A DNA stretch of 64,000 nt from Pararhodobacter sp. SW119 (GCF_017811755.1 NZ_JADDJF010000004.1:62001-126000), one strand, 5' to 3'; positions 36,494 through 45,808 are shown, numbered from the stretch's first letter. Made by a program: numbers and translations. Notes: generated by a model from the letters alone, not told the origin.

Positions 36494-38200
36494 ATGCATC
36501 CGACCCAGATCCCGCGCGACACGGCCAGCTTTGCGGAGCTGTTCACGCCCAAGATCGTCACCGTCCTGCGCGAAGGCTACGGCGCGCGGCAGTTGCGCGC
36601 CGATGCGCTGGCCGGGCTGACCGTCGCCATCGTCGCCCTGCCGCTGTCGATGGCCATCGCCATCGCCTCGGGCGCGACGCCGGCGCAGGGGCTCTATACC
36701 GCCATCGTGGGCGGGTTTCTGGTGTCGCTGCTGGGCGGCTCGCGGTTCCAGATCGGCGGGCCGGCGGGGGCGTTCATCGTGCTGGTCGCGGCCACGGTGG
36801 CGCAGCACGGGTTGGACGGGCTGATCCTGGCCACGTTCCTCTCGGGGCTGATGCTGGCGGCGGTGGGCTTCCTGCGGCTGGGCACGTTCATCAAGTTCGT
36901 CCCGTTCCCGGTGACCGTGGGCTTCACCGCGGGCATCGCCGTCATCATATTTGCCAGCCAGATCAAGGAGGTCTTCGGCCTGACGCTGGAGAGCGAGCCG
37001 GGCGAACTGCTGGAAAAGCTGCCGGCGCTCTGGTCGGTGCGCGACAGCGTGACGCCCGCGGCCTTCGTGGTGGCGGTGGCGGTGGTGGCGGTGATCCAGG
37101 GGTTGCGCCACTGGCGCCCGCACTGGCCCGGCATGCTGATCGCGGTGGTGCTGGCCGGGGTGGCGGTGGCGGCGCTGGGCCTGCCGATCGAGACCATCGG
37201 CACCCGGTTCGGCGGCATCCCGTCGTCCCTGCCCATGCCGCGCCTGCCCGCGATGTCGCTGGAGAGGATCGTCGCGGTCCTGCCCGCGGCGCTGTCGTTC
37301 ACGCTGCTGGGCGCCATTGAATCGCTGCTGTCGGCGGTGGTGGCCGATGGCATGACCGGGCGGCGGCATCGGTCCAACTGCGAACTGGTGGCGCAGGGCG
37401 CGGCGAATGTCGGCGCGTCGCTCTTCACCGGCTTCTGCGTCACCGGCACCATCGCGCGCACCGCGACCAACGTGCGCGCCGGCGCGCATGGCCCCGTCGC
37501 GGGGATGCTGCATGCGGGGTTCCTGCTGGCCTTCATGCTGGTCGCAGCACCGCTCGCCGGTTTCATCCCCCTGGCCGCACTCGCCGGGGTGCTGGCGGTG
37601 GTCGCGTGGAACATGATCGAACGGCCGGCGATCGCGATCCTCCTGCGCTCGGGCTGGGGGGAGGCAACGGTGCTGGCGGTCACGTTCCTGCTGACCATCT
37701 TCCGCGACCTGACCGAGGCCATCGTCGTCGGTTTCGCGCTGGGCTCGGTGCTTTTCATCCACCGGATGAGCCGGGCGACCGCGATCACCGCGCAGGCGCC
37801 GCTGGTCGGCGGCGACGAGGCCGACAGCGCCCGCCCGCGCGGCGCCTATACTGAGGCCGCCGCCGATCCCGATGTCGTGGTCTACCGGATCACCGGGGCG
37901 CTGTTCTTCGGCGCGACGGCGTCGATCGGATCGGTGCTGGACCGCATTCAGGACAGCCATCGCGCGCTGATCGTCGATTTCTCGGCGGTGCCGTTTCTGG
38001 ATGCGACGGGCGCCAACATGATCGAGGGGCTTGCGCACAAGTCGCGCGGCCGGGGGGTGGAGCTGTGGCTGACCGGGACCGACCGCGCCAGCCGGCGCCT
38101 GCTGCTGACGCACGGGCTGCGGCCGCCGCTGGCGCGCCATGCCTCCAGCATCGCGGCGGCGATGGCGGGGGTCCGGCGGCGGGCGGCGGGCCCCCGCTGA
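36494..38200 (+). CDS. SulP-family anion transporter with STAS domain
   Basis: A 568-residue transporter of the SulP (SLC26-like) family. The N-terminal membrane domain has about 12-14 helices, with GLTVAIVALPLSMAIAIASGATPAQGLYTAIVGGFLVSLLGGSRFQIGGPAGAFIVLVA as the family core. The C-terminal STAS domain (VVYRITGALFFGATASIGSVLDRIQDSHRALIVDFSAVPFLDATGANMIEGLAHK) resembles anti-sigma-factor antagonists. SulP proteins carry sulfate, bicarbonate or dicarboxylates; the substrate here cannot be told. The HTH protein upstream is the likely regulator. Confidence 0.9.
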   Translation: MHPTQIPRDTASFAELFTPKIVTVLREGYGARQLRADALAGLTVAIVALPLSMAIAIASGATPAQGLYTAIVGGFLVSLLGGSRFQIGGPAGAFIVLVAATVAQHGLDGLILATFLSGLMLAAVGFLRLGTFIKFVPFPVTVGFTAGIAVIIFASQIKEVFGLTLESEPGELLEKLPALWSVRDSVTPAAFVVAVAVVAVIQGLRHWRPHWPGMLIAVVLAGVAVAALGLPIETIGTRFGGIPSSLPMPRLPAMSLERIVAVLPAALSFTLLGAIESLLSAVVADGMTGRRHRSNCELVAQGAANVGASLFTGFCVTGTIARTATNVRAGAHGPVAGMLHAGFLLAFMLVAAPLAGFIPLAALAGVLAVVAWNMIERPAIAILLRSGWGEATVLAVTFLLTIFRDLTEAIVVGFALGSVLFIHRMSRATAITAQAPLVGGDEADSARPRGAYTEAAADPDVVVYRITGALFFGATASIGSVLDRIQDSHRALIVDFSAVPFLDATGANMIEGLAHKSRGRGVELWLTGTDRASRRLLLTHGLRPPLARHASSIAAAMAGVRRRAAGPR

Positions 38201-38231
38201 AGGGCCGGCGCGCGGCCGCTTCGGGAATGCG

Positions 38232-38936
38232 TCAGGAAAAGGCGGCTTCGAGCGCGATCTCGACCATCTCGGCAAAGCCGGTCTCGCGCTCGGCGCTGGG
38301 CAGATGCGCGCCGGTCAGCAGGTGGTCCGAGATGGTCAGGACGGCCAGCGCGCGGGCACCGTGGCGGGCGGCGACGGTGTAAAGCTCGGCCGCCTCCATC
38401 TCGACACAAAGGGTGCCGTGGCGGGTAAGCGCCTCGGTCAGGTCGGGGCGTTCGTCGTAGAAGACATCCGACGAATAGATGCCGCCGGCGTGGACCGTGG
38501 CGCCCCGCGCGGTGGCGGCGCGATGCGCGGCCGTCAGCAGGGCGAAATCGGCGCAGGGGGCGAAGGCCATCTCGCGGAAGATCCCGCGCGAGGGGGTCGA
38601 GATCGTGCTGGCGGTCATCGCCAGGACGATGTCGCGCAGCTGGACATGGGGCTGCATCGCGCCGGCCGAGCCGATGCGGATCAGCGTCTTCGCGCCATGC
38701 TCGCGGATCAGCTCGTTGGCGTAGATCGACAGCGACGGCATCCCCATGCCCGAGCCGTGGATCGTCACCCGGCGGCCGCGCCAGGTGCCGGTATAGCCCA
38801 GCATGCCGCGGACCTCGTTGACCGGCCGGGGATCGTCGAGGAAGGTCTGCGCCGCCCAGCGGGCGCGGTAGGGATCGCCGGGCATCAGGACGGTTTCGGC
38901 GATCGCGCCGGGCTCGGCGCCGATATGGAGGGACAT
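38232..38936 (-). CDS. deoD: Purine nucleoside phosphorylase DeoD
   Basis: A 234-residue low-molecular-mass (hexameric) nucleoside phosphorylase. [18 protein letters not shown] holds the phosphate-binding GDPxRA motif, [15 protein letters not shown] and [21 protein letters not shown] the nucleoside-phosphorylase signature, and [14 protein letters not shown] the EMEA motif with the ribose-binding Glu. It cleaves purine (deoxy)nucleosides with phosphate. It lies isolated on the minus strand. The ATG at 38936 gives the usual [10 protein letters not shown] start. Confidence 0.9.
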   Translation of the reverse strand: MSLHIGAEPGAIAETVLMPGDPYRARWAAQTFLDDPRPVNEVRGMLGYTGTWRGRRVTIHGSGMGMPSLSIYANELIREHGAKTLIRIGSAGAMQPHVQLRDIVLAMTASTISTPSRGIFREMAFAPCADFALLTAAHRAATARGATVHAGGIYSSDVFYDERPDLTEALTRHGTLCVEMEAAELYTVAARHGARALAVLTISDHLLTGAHLPSAERETGFAEMVEIALEAAFS

Positions 38937-39025
38937 GCGCGGCCTCGTGCGTGGCGATGGGGGCAGGATGGCGCGCGGGGCGGCGGCGCGCAAGGGGCCG
39001 GCAGGGCGACCGTGACCGGGGGCGC

Positions 39026-39056
39026 CGCGCTCGGGGGCATCGAGCCCCCTCGCGCG
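39026..39056 (-). terminator. Hairpin downstream of the DoeB-like gene
   Basis: GGGGGC and GCCCCC pair around an ATCGA loop, and CGCGC/GCGCG extends the stem after a 2x2 mismatch. It lies about 33 bp after the stop of the DoeB-like gene (transcribed leftward) and before deoD. Confidence 0.5.
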
Positions 39057-39088
39057 GCCTTGGGCCGCGCCGCGGCGTCCGGCGTCGA

Positions 39089-40087
39089 TCAGTCCGGCGG
39101 CACCGCCGTGGCGATCACCGCCAGGCAGTCGCCGGTCTGGATCAGCCCCGGGAAATGCCGCGCCGCCAGCAGCCCGGCGCGCTGCGCGCGGTAGATGACG
39201 GGGTCCAGCCCGGTGCGGTCGGCGGGCCAGACGCGGGCCAGCGGCGCGCCTTCCGCGACCCGTTCGCCGAGGTCGACCAGCGGCTGCACCAGCCCCTCGG
39301 AGGTGGCGAAATGGTAGCAGTCGTCGCCGGGCATATCGAGCGTCACGCTGCGCTCCAGCTCCATCTCGCCGGCCAGAATCCCGGCGTGGATCAGCACGTT
39401 GCGCGCCCCGCGCGTCGCGATCCTGGCCGAGCGCGCGGTCGCCGTGCCGCCGCCGCCCAGTTCGGTGGTCACGAAGACCTTGCCGTGCCCCTCGACCGCG
39501 GTGTCGTACATGCCGACGCTGTCGATCTCGCGCAGCATCAGCGTGTAGGGGGCGTTGAAGGCGCGCACGGCCTCTACGCAGGCGGCCTGCTGGCTGACCG
39601 AATCGAGGTGATGCGCGCAGGCGAAGGGCAGGAAATCCAGCGTCTTGCCGCCCGAGTGGTAGTCGAGCACGATATCGGCCATCGGCACCAGCGTGGTGTC
39701 GAAGTAATGCGCGATCTTCTGCGTGGCGCTGCCGTCGGGGGCGCCGGGGAAGGCGCGGTTGAGGTTCACGTTGTCGATCGGCGAGACGCGGGTGGCGGCG
39801 CGGAACGCCGGATAGTTCATGTAGGGCACGATGATGACGCGGCCCTGGACCTGCTTCGGCTCGATCTCGCGCGCGAGGGATTGCAGAGCGATCGGCCCCT
39901 CGTATTCATCGCCGTGGTTGGCCCCAGTGAGCAGCGCCGTCGGCCCGTCGCCGCGCCGGATCACGCAGATCGGGATCATGATCGCCCCCCAGGCGCTTTC
40001 GTTGCGCGAATGCGGCAGGCGCAGGAAGCCGTGGTGCTTGCCGTCGCGGTCGAAGGGCACGGTGGGGGTGATCGGGTTGGCGGGCAT
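39089..40087 (-). CDS. doeB: Zinc deacylase, succinylglutamate desuccinylase/aspartoacylase family (DoeB-like)
   Basis: A 332-residue zinc carboxypeptidase-fold enzyme. The zinc motif [13 protein letters not shown] (HxxE), DYHSGG with the third ligand, and [11 protein letters not shown] are AstE/AspA-family features. The overall sequence ([27 protein letters not shown] ... [28 protein letters not shown]) is very close to DoeB, the N2-acetyl-diaminobutyrate deacetylase of ectoine breakdown. No doeA, ectoine or other doe gene is in the window, so the role here is less certain. The ATG at 40087 gives the DoeB-type start. Confidence 0.68.
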   Translation of the reverse strand: MPANPITPTVPFDRDGKHHGFLRLPHSRNESAWGAIMIPICVIRRGDGPTALLTGANHGDEYEGPIALQSLAREIEPKQVQGRVIIVPYMNYPAFRAATRVSPIDNVNLNRAFPGAPDGSATQKIAHYFDTTLVPMADIVLDYHSGGKTLDFLPFACAHHLDSVSQQAACVEAVRAFNAPYTLMLREIDSVGMYDTAVEGHGKVFVTTELGGGGTATARSARIATRGARNVLIHAGILAGEMELERSVTLDMPGDDCYHFATSEGLVQPLVDLGERVAEGAPLARVWPADRTGLDPVIYRAQRAGLLAARHFPGLIQTGDCLAVIATAVPPD

Positions 40088-40272
40088 GGTGTCCTCGGGC
40101 TGGATGGGCGGCCAGTCTAGCGGGACGGGCGGCAGGCGCAAACCGGATGCGCAGGCGGGGCGGGTTGACCCAACGCGCGGACGCGATTGCGATCCGCAAC
40201 CGAGCGGGAAAACTCGTAATCGACCTTTCACCTTCTAGGTAGTAGCCTGAGGAGACCCAAGCGGAGCCCGCC

Positions 40273-41703
40273 ATGCCCACCCTGCCCGCCGCGCTGCGCG
40301 TCTTGCGCCTGCTGGCCGCGACCCTGGCGGTGATGGCCGGGGCCTTCGGTCTGCTGGCGCAGGAGAATGCCGGACGCACCGCGCATCTGCTGGAGCTTGA
40401 TGGCGCGGTCGGCCCGGCGACGGCCGACTACCTGATCCGCGGCATCGACAGCGCCCATGCCGAGGGCGCGGCGCTGGTCATCATCCGTATGGACACGCCC
40501 GGCGGGCTGGTCACCTCGACCCGCGCGATCAACCGCGCTATCCTGTCCTCGCCGGTGCCGGTGGCGGTGCATGTCGCCCCCTCGGGCGCGCGGGCGGCCA
40601 GCGCCGGGACCTTCATCGCCTATGCCGCGCATGTCGCGGCGATGGCGCCGGGCACCAGCATCGGCGCCGCGACCCCGGTGGCGATGGGCGGCCTGCCCGG
40701 CAGCGAGCCGCCGCAGAGCGACCCCGCGCCCACCACGGAGAGCGAGTACGCCACAGAGAACGGCGAGAACGGCGACGACACGCCCGCCCGCCCGGCCTCG
40801 CGCCCGCCGGCCGATGCCTCGATGGCCAAGGCGATCAACGACGCCGTCTCGCAGATCCGCGGCATGGCCGAGTTGCGCGGCCGCAACGCCGACTGGGCCG
40901 AACGCGCCGTGCGCGAGGCGGCGACGGCCACCGCCACGGAAGCCCTGGAGCTGAACGCGATCGACCTGATCGCGCGCACCACGGAGGACCTGCTCAGCGC
41001 CGCGCATGGCCGCACCGTCGAACTCAACGGCGCCGAGCTTGTCCTCGACACCGAGGGGCTGGAGGTGATCGAGCGCGCCCCCGACTGGCGCACGCAGCTG
41101 CTGGCGACGATCACCAACCCCTCGGTCGCGATCCTGCTGATGGTGCTGGGCTTCTACGGGATCGTGTTCGAGCTGTTCAATCCCGGCGCGCTGGTGCCCG
41201 GCACGATCGGCGCGATCAGCCTGCTGACCGGGCTTTTCGCGCTGTCGATCCTGCCGTTTTCCATCGCCGGGCTGGCGCTGATCCTGCTCGGCCTCGCGCT
41301 GATCGTGGCCGAGGCCTTTTCGCCCAGCTTCGGCATCCTCGGCATCGGCGGCACGGTCGCGGTGGTGCTGGGCGCGATCCTTCTCTTCGACAACGACGTG
41401 CCGGGGATGGAGCTGTCCTGGCCGGCGCTGGCCGCGCTCGCCGTCGGCAGCGCCGTCTTCTCGCTGATCGTGGCGCGGCTCGCGGTGGTGTCGCACCGCG
41501 GCCGGGTCGCGACCGGCGCCGAGCAAATGGTCGGGATGACCGCGCGCGTGCTCGACTGGCAGGGCACCGAGGGGCATGTCCACGCCCACGGCGAACGCTG
41601 GCGCGCGCGCGCCGCGGCCCCGTTGCGGCCCGGCCAGACCGTCCGCATCACCGAAATCGACGGGCTGACCCTGCAGGTCACGCCCGCGCCCGACACCGCC
41701 TGA
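40273..41703 (+). CDS. nfeD: NfeD-family membrane serine protease-like protein
   Basis: A 476-residue protein. A signal peptide precedes a ClpP-like domain ([55 protein letters not shown] with the active-site Ser in SAGT). A Gly/Asp-rich insert follows. Several membrane helices ([40 protein letters not shown] ...) lead to a C-terminal OB-like NfeD domain ([24 protein letters not shown]). The adjacent slipin gene is the usual partner; together they may control membrane protein quality. The gene diverges from the DoeB-like gene across 185 bp. Confidence 0.88.
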   Translation: MPTLPAALRVLRLLAATLAVMAGAFGLLAQENAGRTAHLLELDGAVGPATADYLIRGIDSAHAEGAALVIIRMDTPGGLVTSTRAINRAILSSPVPVAVHVAPSGARAASAGTFIAYAAHVAAMAPGTSIGAATPVAMGGLPGSEPPQSDPAPTTESEYATENGENGDDTPARPASRPPADASMAKAINDAVSQIRGMAELRGRNADWAERAVREAATATATEALELNAIDLIARTTEDLLSAAHGRTVELNGAELVLDTEGLEVIERAPDWRTQLLATITNPSVAILLMVLGFYGIVFELFNPGALVPGTIGAISLLTGLFALSILPFSIAGLALILLGLALIVAEAFSPSFGILGIGGTVAVVLGAILLFDNDVPGMELSWPALAALAVGSAVFSLIVARLAVVSHRGRVATGAEQMVGMTARVLDWQGTEGHVHAHGERWRARAAAPLRPGQTVRITEIDGLTLQVTPAPDTA

Positions 41704-41743
41704 GCGCGGGCCGCGCGCCCGCATCCGGCCAATGGAGGACCCC

Positions 41744-42529
41744 ATGGACCTGTTCTTTCTCGATTTCGCCTTCTACATCGTCCTGATCTTCCTGCTCGTG
41801 GCGTTCCTCGCCTCGGCCATCAAGATCCTGCGCGAATACGAACGCGGCGTGGTCTTCACGCTGGGCCGCTTCACCTCGGTCAAGGGGCCGGGGCTGATCA
41901 TCATCATCCCCTATATCCAGCAGGTCGTCCGCGTCGACCTGCGGGTGCGCGTGCTCGACGTGCCCAGCCAGGACGTGATCAGCCGCGACAACGTCTCGGT
42001 GCGGGTCAACGCGGTGATCTACATGCGCATCGTCGACCCCGAGAAGGCCACGATCCAGGTCGAGAACTTCCTGCAGGCGACCAGCGAACTCAGCCAGACG
42101 ACGCTGCGCTCGGTCCTCGGCAAGCACGAGCTGGATGAGATGCTGGCCGACCGCGACCGCCTCAACGCCGACATCCAGGAGATTCTGGACGCCCAGACCG
42201 ACGCCTGGGGCATCAAGGTCGCCAATGTCGAGATCAAGCATGTCGACATCAACGAATCGATGATCCGCGCCATCGCCCGCCAGGCCGAGGCCGAACGCGA
42301 ACGCCGCGCCCGCGTCATCAACGCCGAGGGCGAGCAGCAGGCGGCGGCGAAACTTCTGGAAGCCGCCGAGATCCTCGGCCGCCGCCCCGAGGCGATGCAG
42401 CTGCGCTACCTCGCGACGCTCGCCACCATCGGCAACGAGAAGAACTCGACCATCGTCTTCCCCTTCCCGATGGAGATCAGCAAGATGCTGAAATCACTGG
42501 GCGTCGACGACACCCCGCGCGGCGGCTGA
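41744..42529 (+). CDS. SPFH/stomatin (slipin) family protein
   Basis: A 261-residue membrane-anchored scaffold protein. An N-terminal hydrophobic segment ([23 protein letters not shown]) leads to the SPFH/prohibitin domain ([66 protein letters not shown]). A helical region with [21 protein letters not shown] follows. It pairs with NfeD, encoded 40 bp upstream. I chose ATG 41744 because GGAGG lies 5 bp before it; an ATG at 41732 overlaps that site. Confidence 0.92.
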   Translation: MDLFFLDFAFYIVLIFLLVAFLASAIKILREYERGVVFTLGRFTSVKGPGLIIIIPYIQQVVRVDLRVRVLDVPSQDVISRDNVSVRVNAVIYMRIVDPEKATIQVENFLQATSELSQTTLRSVLGKHELDEMLADRDRLNADIQEILDAQTDAWGIKVANVEIKHVDINESMIRAIARQAEAERERRARVINAEGEQQAAAKLLEAAEILGRRPEAMQLRYLATLATIGNEKNSTIVFPFPMEISKMLKSLGVDDTPRGG

Positions 42530-42541
42530 ACGCGAAGGGCA

Positions 42542-42562
42542 AGGGGGGCAGCGCCCCCTCTT
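42542..42562 (+). terminator. Hairpin after the slipin gene
   Basis: GGGGGC and GCCCCC form a stem with an AGC loop, extended by one G-T pair, starting 13 bp after the slipin stop. Confidence 0.55.
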
Positions 42563-42675
42563 GCGTCTTGCGGCGCGACGCGGCGACAGGCCTCGCGCCT
42601 GTCTTGAGCCTTTGCCGTGGCGCATGCAGCCTGTAAGGTCGCCGCAACCCGACGATCCCCGCGTGAGGTTCTGCT

Positions 42676-43200
42676 GTGCCGCTGGCCCTCTATACCTTCG
42701 GGATGTTTGCCGAACCGGCCGAGGATGCGGCGAATGACGGCTTTCATCACCTCAACGATATGGTGCTGGCCTCCGTCGATCGGGCCGAAGGCCTCGTCGC
42801 GCGATCCGGGTACGCCTCGGACCCCGGCCCCGCCTCCTGGGGCCCCGAGGTCTATCCGCGGTTCTACACCGAACGCGGCGACGGCTGGTCGCCCGCCACC
42901 CTGTCGCTCTGGACCGATCTGGAGGCCGCCTTTGCCTTCACCTATTCCGGCCTGCACGTCGCCGCCGTGAAGCGCGGGCGGGAATGGTTCGTGAAGCCCG
43001 CCTGGCCGCCCCTGGCGATGTGGTGGCATGCGGGCCCGGACCATCCGACCTGGGCAGAAGCCGTCCGGCGGCACGAGCATCTGCATGACGCCGGCCCGAC
43101 ACCCACGGCCTTCACCTTCAAGGCGCCCTTCGACGAAAGCGGCGCGCCGATGAAGCTCGATCAGGCGCGCATCCGGGCACTTCGTCTGGCGCAAGCGTGA
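42676..43200 (+). CDS. DUF3291-family protein
   Basis: A 174-residue protein with the DUF3291 pattern (PLALYTFGMFAEPAEDAANDGFHHLNDMVLASVDRAEGLVARSGY ... SLWTDLEAAFAFTYSGLHVAAVKRGREWFVKPAWPPLAMWWH ... EAVRRHEHLHDAGPTPTAFTFK). The fold resembles the dimeric alpha-beta barrel of heme-degrading enzymes and related ligand-binding proteins. The biochemical function is unknown. It begins with GTG and has its own position between the slipin terminator and hemP; a link to hemP (convergent, 45 bp away) is only positional. Confidence 0.75.
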   Translation: MPLALYTFGMFAEPAEDAANDGFHHLNDMVLASVDRAEGLVARSGYASDPGPASWGPEVYPRFYTERGDGWSPATLSLWTDLEAAFAFTYSGLHVAAVKRGREWFVKPAWPPLAMWWHAGPDHPTWAEAVRRHEHLHDAGPTPTAFTFKAPFDESGAPMKLDQARIRALRLAQA

Positions 43201-43245
43201 ACGCGACGCCGGGACAGGCTCTGGCCAACCCGGCCTTCGGCCCGG

Positions 43246-43425
43246 TCACTTCGTCAGGATAAGCTTGCCGGCGCGGGTGATGCGCAGCGCGTAGACCTTG
43301 CCATCGAGCACGATCTGCGCCAGCGCGCCGCCGCGCGTCAGGTCCTGCGCGCGGTGGACAGGGACCGGGGCGGGCGCGCTGTCCGGGCCGCGGGTGTCGA
43401 AGGATTGCTGCGCCTGGAAGGACAT
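43246..43425 (-). CDS. hemP: Hemin uptake protein HemP
   Basis: A 59-residue small protein. The C-terminal LTRGGALAQIVLDGKVYALRITRAGKLILTK is the HemP (PF10636) domain, which is known to regulate or assist heme uptake through TonB receptors in alpha- and betaproteobacteria. The ATG at 43425 has GGAG 6 bp upstream; an ATG at 43437 is also in frame. No heme receptor or exbB/tonB gene follows here, so it stands alone. A TTGACA -35 and an inverted repeat lie upstream at 43455-43483. Confidence 0.88.
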   Translation of the reverse strand: MSFQAQQSFDTRGPDSAPAPVPVHRAQDLTRGGALAQIVLDGKVYALRITRAGKLILTK

Positions 43426-43454
43426 GATCGGCTCCATTTCCTGTTGGTGCGGCA

Positions 43455-43483
43455 AATCTGACAATAACACTCGGCTTTGTCAA
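43455..43483 (-). promoter_or_regulatory. hemP promoter with a possible iron-response operator
   Basis: On the minus strand a perfect -35 TTGACA (43478-43483) is followed after 17 bp by CAGATT (3/6 of the -10 consensus), about 30 bp upstream of the hemP start. TGACAA (43459-43464) and TTGTCA (43477-43482) form a 6-bp inverted repeat over the promoter, similar in outline to iron-responsive operators of Rhodobacterales (RirA/IscR or Fur/Mur types). Confidence 0.5.
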
Positions 43484-43522
43484 TTCCGATTCTTTCGCTC
43501 GGCTATACGCCCGCCACGCCCC

Positions 43523-43991
43523 GTTTTCCCCGCCCCCGCGCGTCATCGGCATTTCCCCGCGGGGAATTTAGACGCCGTTAACCCCCGTTCCCCGCCGAAA
43601 GGCCGCCGGCGCGGGCCGCCATTTCCCCGCGGGGAATCGCTACCTGCCGGCCGGTCCCCGCCCCCGCGCGCCTTCGGCATTTCCCCGCGGGGAATTCAGA
43701 CGCCGTTAACTCCGTTCCCCGTCGAAAGCCGCCGGTGCCGGCCGCCATTCCCCGCGGGGAAAGTGCCACCTGCCGGCCGGTCCCCGTCCCCGCGCGCCCT
43801 CGGCATTTCCCCGCGGAGAATTCAGACGCCGTTAACGCCCGTTCCCCGCCGAAAGGCTGCCGACGCGGGCCGCCATTTCCCAGCGGGGAAAGCGCCACCA
43901 TTGGGATTTCCCCGCGGGGAATTCAGCGTCTGTTAACAACCGTCTCCCGCCGAACCGCCGCCAAACCGTGCCGCCCTTTCCCCGCGGGGAA
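43523..43991. repeat. Tandem array of TTCCCCGCGGGGAA palindromes
   Basis: Eight copies of a 14-bp palindrome at 43553-43566, 43623-43636, 43681-43694, 43748-43761, 43807-43820 (one change), 43877-43890 (one change), 43908-43921 and 43978-43991. Centre distances are 70, 58, 67, 59, 70, 31 and 70 bp. They belong to a larger repeat of about 100-130 bp: odd palindromes are followed by a GACGCCGTTAAC-like box and even ones by a CTACCTGCCGGCC-like stretch. Four units lie in tandem, the last two shortened. Unit lengths are not multiples of three, so the open frames that cross the array are not coding. The array fills the hemP-gap2 divergent interval. Confidence 0.9.
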
Positions 43992-44044
43992 ATCTATTGA
44001 GCTTTCGCGCCCCCCGGCCTAGGCCTCCCGGCGGGGGTGCGGCG

Positions 44045-45076
44045 ATGGCGATTCGGGTTCTGATCAACGGTTTCGGGCGCATCGGCCGGACGGTGCTGCG
44101 CACCTGGTCGCAGGGCGCCGCGCAGGGCGGCGGCTGGCCCGAGGTCGAGATCGTCGCGCTCAACGACATCGCGGCGCCCGAAACGCTGGCCTATCTTTTC
44201 GAATACGACAGCGTCTTCGGCCCGTTCCCGGGCGGCGTTTCGCTGCAGGACCGCGCGCTGGTCTTCGCCGGCCACCGGCTGAACCTGACCCATGCGCCCG
44301 ACATCTCGGCGCTGGATCTGTCGGGGATCGACCTGGTGATGGAATGCACCGGCCAGGCCGAGCGTCGGCAGGTCGCCGAACGCGGGTTGCGCGGCGGGGC
44401 CGGGCGGGTGCTGATCTCCGGCCCCTCGGGCGCGGCGCAGGTCACCGCGGTCATCGGCGCGAACGAGGGGGCGATCACGCCCGCGCACCGCGTCATCTCG
44501 AACGCCTCGTGCACGACCAACGCGCTGGCCCCGTTGGCGCGCGTCCTCGACGCGGCCTTCGGGCTGCGCACCGGCTGGATGACGACGATACATTGCTACA
44601 CCGGCAGCCAGCCCACGGTCGATGCGCCGCGCGGGCGGGATCTGGCGCGCTCGCGCGCGGCGGCGCTGTCGATGGTGCCGACGACGACCAGCGCCGGGCG
44701 GCTGCTGGACGCGGTGCTGCCCGACCTTGCCGGCCGCATCGCCTGTTCGGCGGTACGGGTGCCGACCGCCAGCGTCTCGGCCGTCGATCTGGTCTTCCAG
44801 CCCGAACGGCCCGCAACGGTCGAGAGGGTCAACGCGGCCCTGCGCGACGCCGGCGGCGTGATCGGCTGGACCGACCGCCCGCTGGTGTCGACCGACCTGC
44901 GCGCCCGGCCCGAAAGCGTGGTCATGGCCCTGCCCCAGACCGAGGCGACCGGCGGCGGGCTGATCCGGGTCTTCGGCTGGTACGACAACGAATGGGGGTT
45001 TTCCTGCCGCATGCTGGACATGGCGCGGCATCTGGGCCCGGCCGGCCCGGCGCCGGCCCTGCCCCCCATCGGCTGA
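44045..45076 (+). CDS. Glyceraldehyde-3-phosphate dehydrogenase paralogue
   Basis: A 343-residue second GAPDH-family protein. INGFGRIGRTVLRTW, SNASCTTNALAPLARVL (catalytic Cys), TIHCYTGSQPTVDAPRGRDLARSRAAALSMVPTTTSAG and WYDNEWGFSCRM are retained. It differs from the 25273 gene by longer N-terminal sequence around QGAAQGGGWP and a long C-terminal Ala/Pro tail. It could be a glycolytic/gluconeogenic specialist, an NADP enzyme, or an erythrose-4-phosphate dehydrogenase-like member; the cofactor is not certain. The palindrome array lies directly upstream, and the AttEFGH-like operon follows after 48 bp. Confidence 0.85.
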   Translation: MAIRVLINGFGRIGRTVLRTWSQGAAQGGGWPEVEIVALNDIAAPETLAYLFEYDSVFGPFPGGVSLQDRALVFAGHRLNLTHAPDISALDLSGIDLVMECTGQAERRQVAERGLRGGAGRVLISGPSGAAQVTAVIGANEGAITPAHRVISNASCTTNALAPLARVLDAAFGLRTGWMTTIHCYTGSQPTVDAPRGRDLARSRAAALSMVPTTTSAGRLLDAVLPDLAGRIACSAVRVPTASVSAVDLVFQPERPATVERVNAALRDAGGVIGWTDRPLVSTDLRARPESVVMALPQTEATGGGLIRVFGWYDNEWGFSCRMLDMARHLGPAGPAPALPPIG

Positions 45077-45124
45077 CAGCCGGCGGCTTTGCATTCGCCG
45101 CGCGGGCGCTACACTCCGACAGGC

Positions 45125-45808
45125 ATGACGCATCCTGAACCCCCCGCGGCGCTGGCGGCGCGCGATCTGGTCAAGCGGTTCCGCACCGGCGAGGGCCCGG
45201 TCGAGGTGTTGCGCGGCGTGTCCTTCGATCTGGCCCCCGGCCGGTCGATGGCGCTGACCGGCGAATCGGGCAGCGGCAAAAGCACGCTTCTGCACATCTG
45301 CGCGGGGCTGGAGCCCGCCGATGGCGGCGCGGTCCTGGTCGCCGGGCAGGACATCGCCGCCCTGCCCGAGGCGGCGCGCGCGGCGCTGCGGCGCGGGACG
45401 CTGGGGCTGGTCTTCCAGCAGTTCAACCTGATCCCCTCGCTCGACGTGGCGCGGAACCTGGCGTTTCAGGCGCGGCTGGCCGGGCGGCACGACCCCGCGC
45501 AGGTCGCAGAACTCGCCGCGCGGCTGGGCATCGCCGATCTGACCGCCCGCTACCCCGAGGAACTGTCCGGCGGCCAGCAGCAGCGCGTCGCCATCGGCCG
45601 GTGCCTCGCCGCGCGGCCCGCCGTGGTGCTGGCCGACGAGCCGACCGGCAACCTCGACGAGGCGACCGGCGACCGGGTGCTGGACCTGTTGCTGGAGGCC
45701 TGCCGCGACGCGGGCGCGGCGCTTCTGCTGGTGACACACTCGCCCCGGCTGGCGGCGCGCTGCGACGCGCGGCTGCACCTGCACGCCGGCCTTGTGGCGC
45801 CGGCATGA
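45125..45808 (+). CDS. ABC transporter ATP-binding protein (FtsE/LolD-like)
   Basis: A 227-residue ABC ATPase. ALTGESGSGKSTLLHICAGLE is Walker A, LGLVFQQFNLIPSLDVARNLAF the Q-loop, YPEELSGGQQQRVAIGRCLA the LSGGQ signature, and VVLADEPTGNLDEATG the Walker B. It belongs to the MacB/LolD/FtsE group that pairs with FtsX-type permeases. Its stop overlaps the permease ATG as ATGA, so the two are translationally coupled. With the downstream hydrolase the three resemble attE-attFG-attH. Confidence 0.9.
   Translation: MTHPEPPAALAARDLVKRFRTGEGPVEVLRGVSFDLAPGRSMALTGESGSGKSTLLHICAGLEPADGGAVLVAGQDIAALPEAARAALRRGTLGLVFQQFNLIPSLDVARNLAFQARLAGRHDPAQVAELAARLGIADLTARYPEELSGGQQQRVAIGRCLAARPAVVLADEPTGNLDEATGDRVLDLLLEACRDAGAALLLVTHSPRLAARCDARLHLHAGLVAPA

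Noticed and set aside
36110-38275. Long open frame antisense to the SulP gene (and similar antisense frames at 43994-46099, 46096-48321 and plus-strand 48388-50586)
   Set aside because: Their translations are Arg/Gly/Pro/His-rich with no family resemblance and lie opposite or out of frame with clearly recognised genes. In DNA this GC-rich, long stop-free shadow frames are expected.
43298-43936. Open frame crossing the palindrome array
   Set aside because: Repeat units differ in length by amounts not divisible by three, so the same DNA repeat is read in different frames. There is no conserved peptide, and the frame overlaps hemP.
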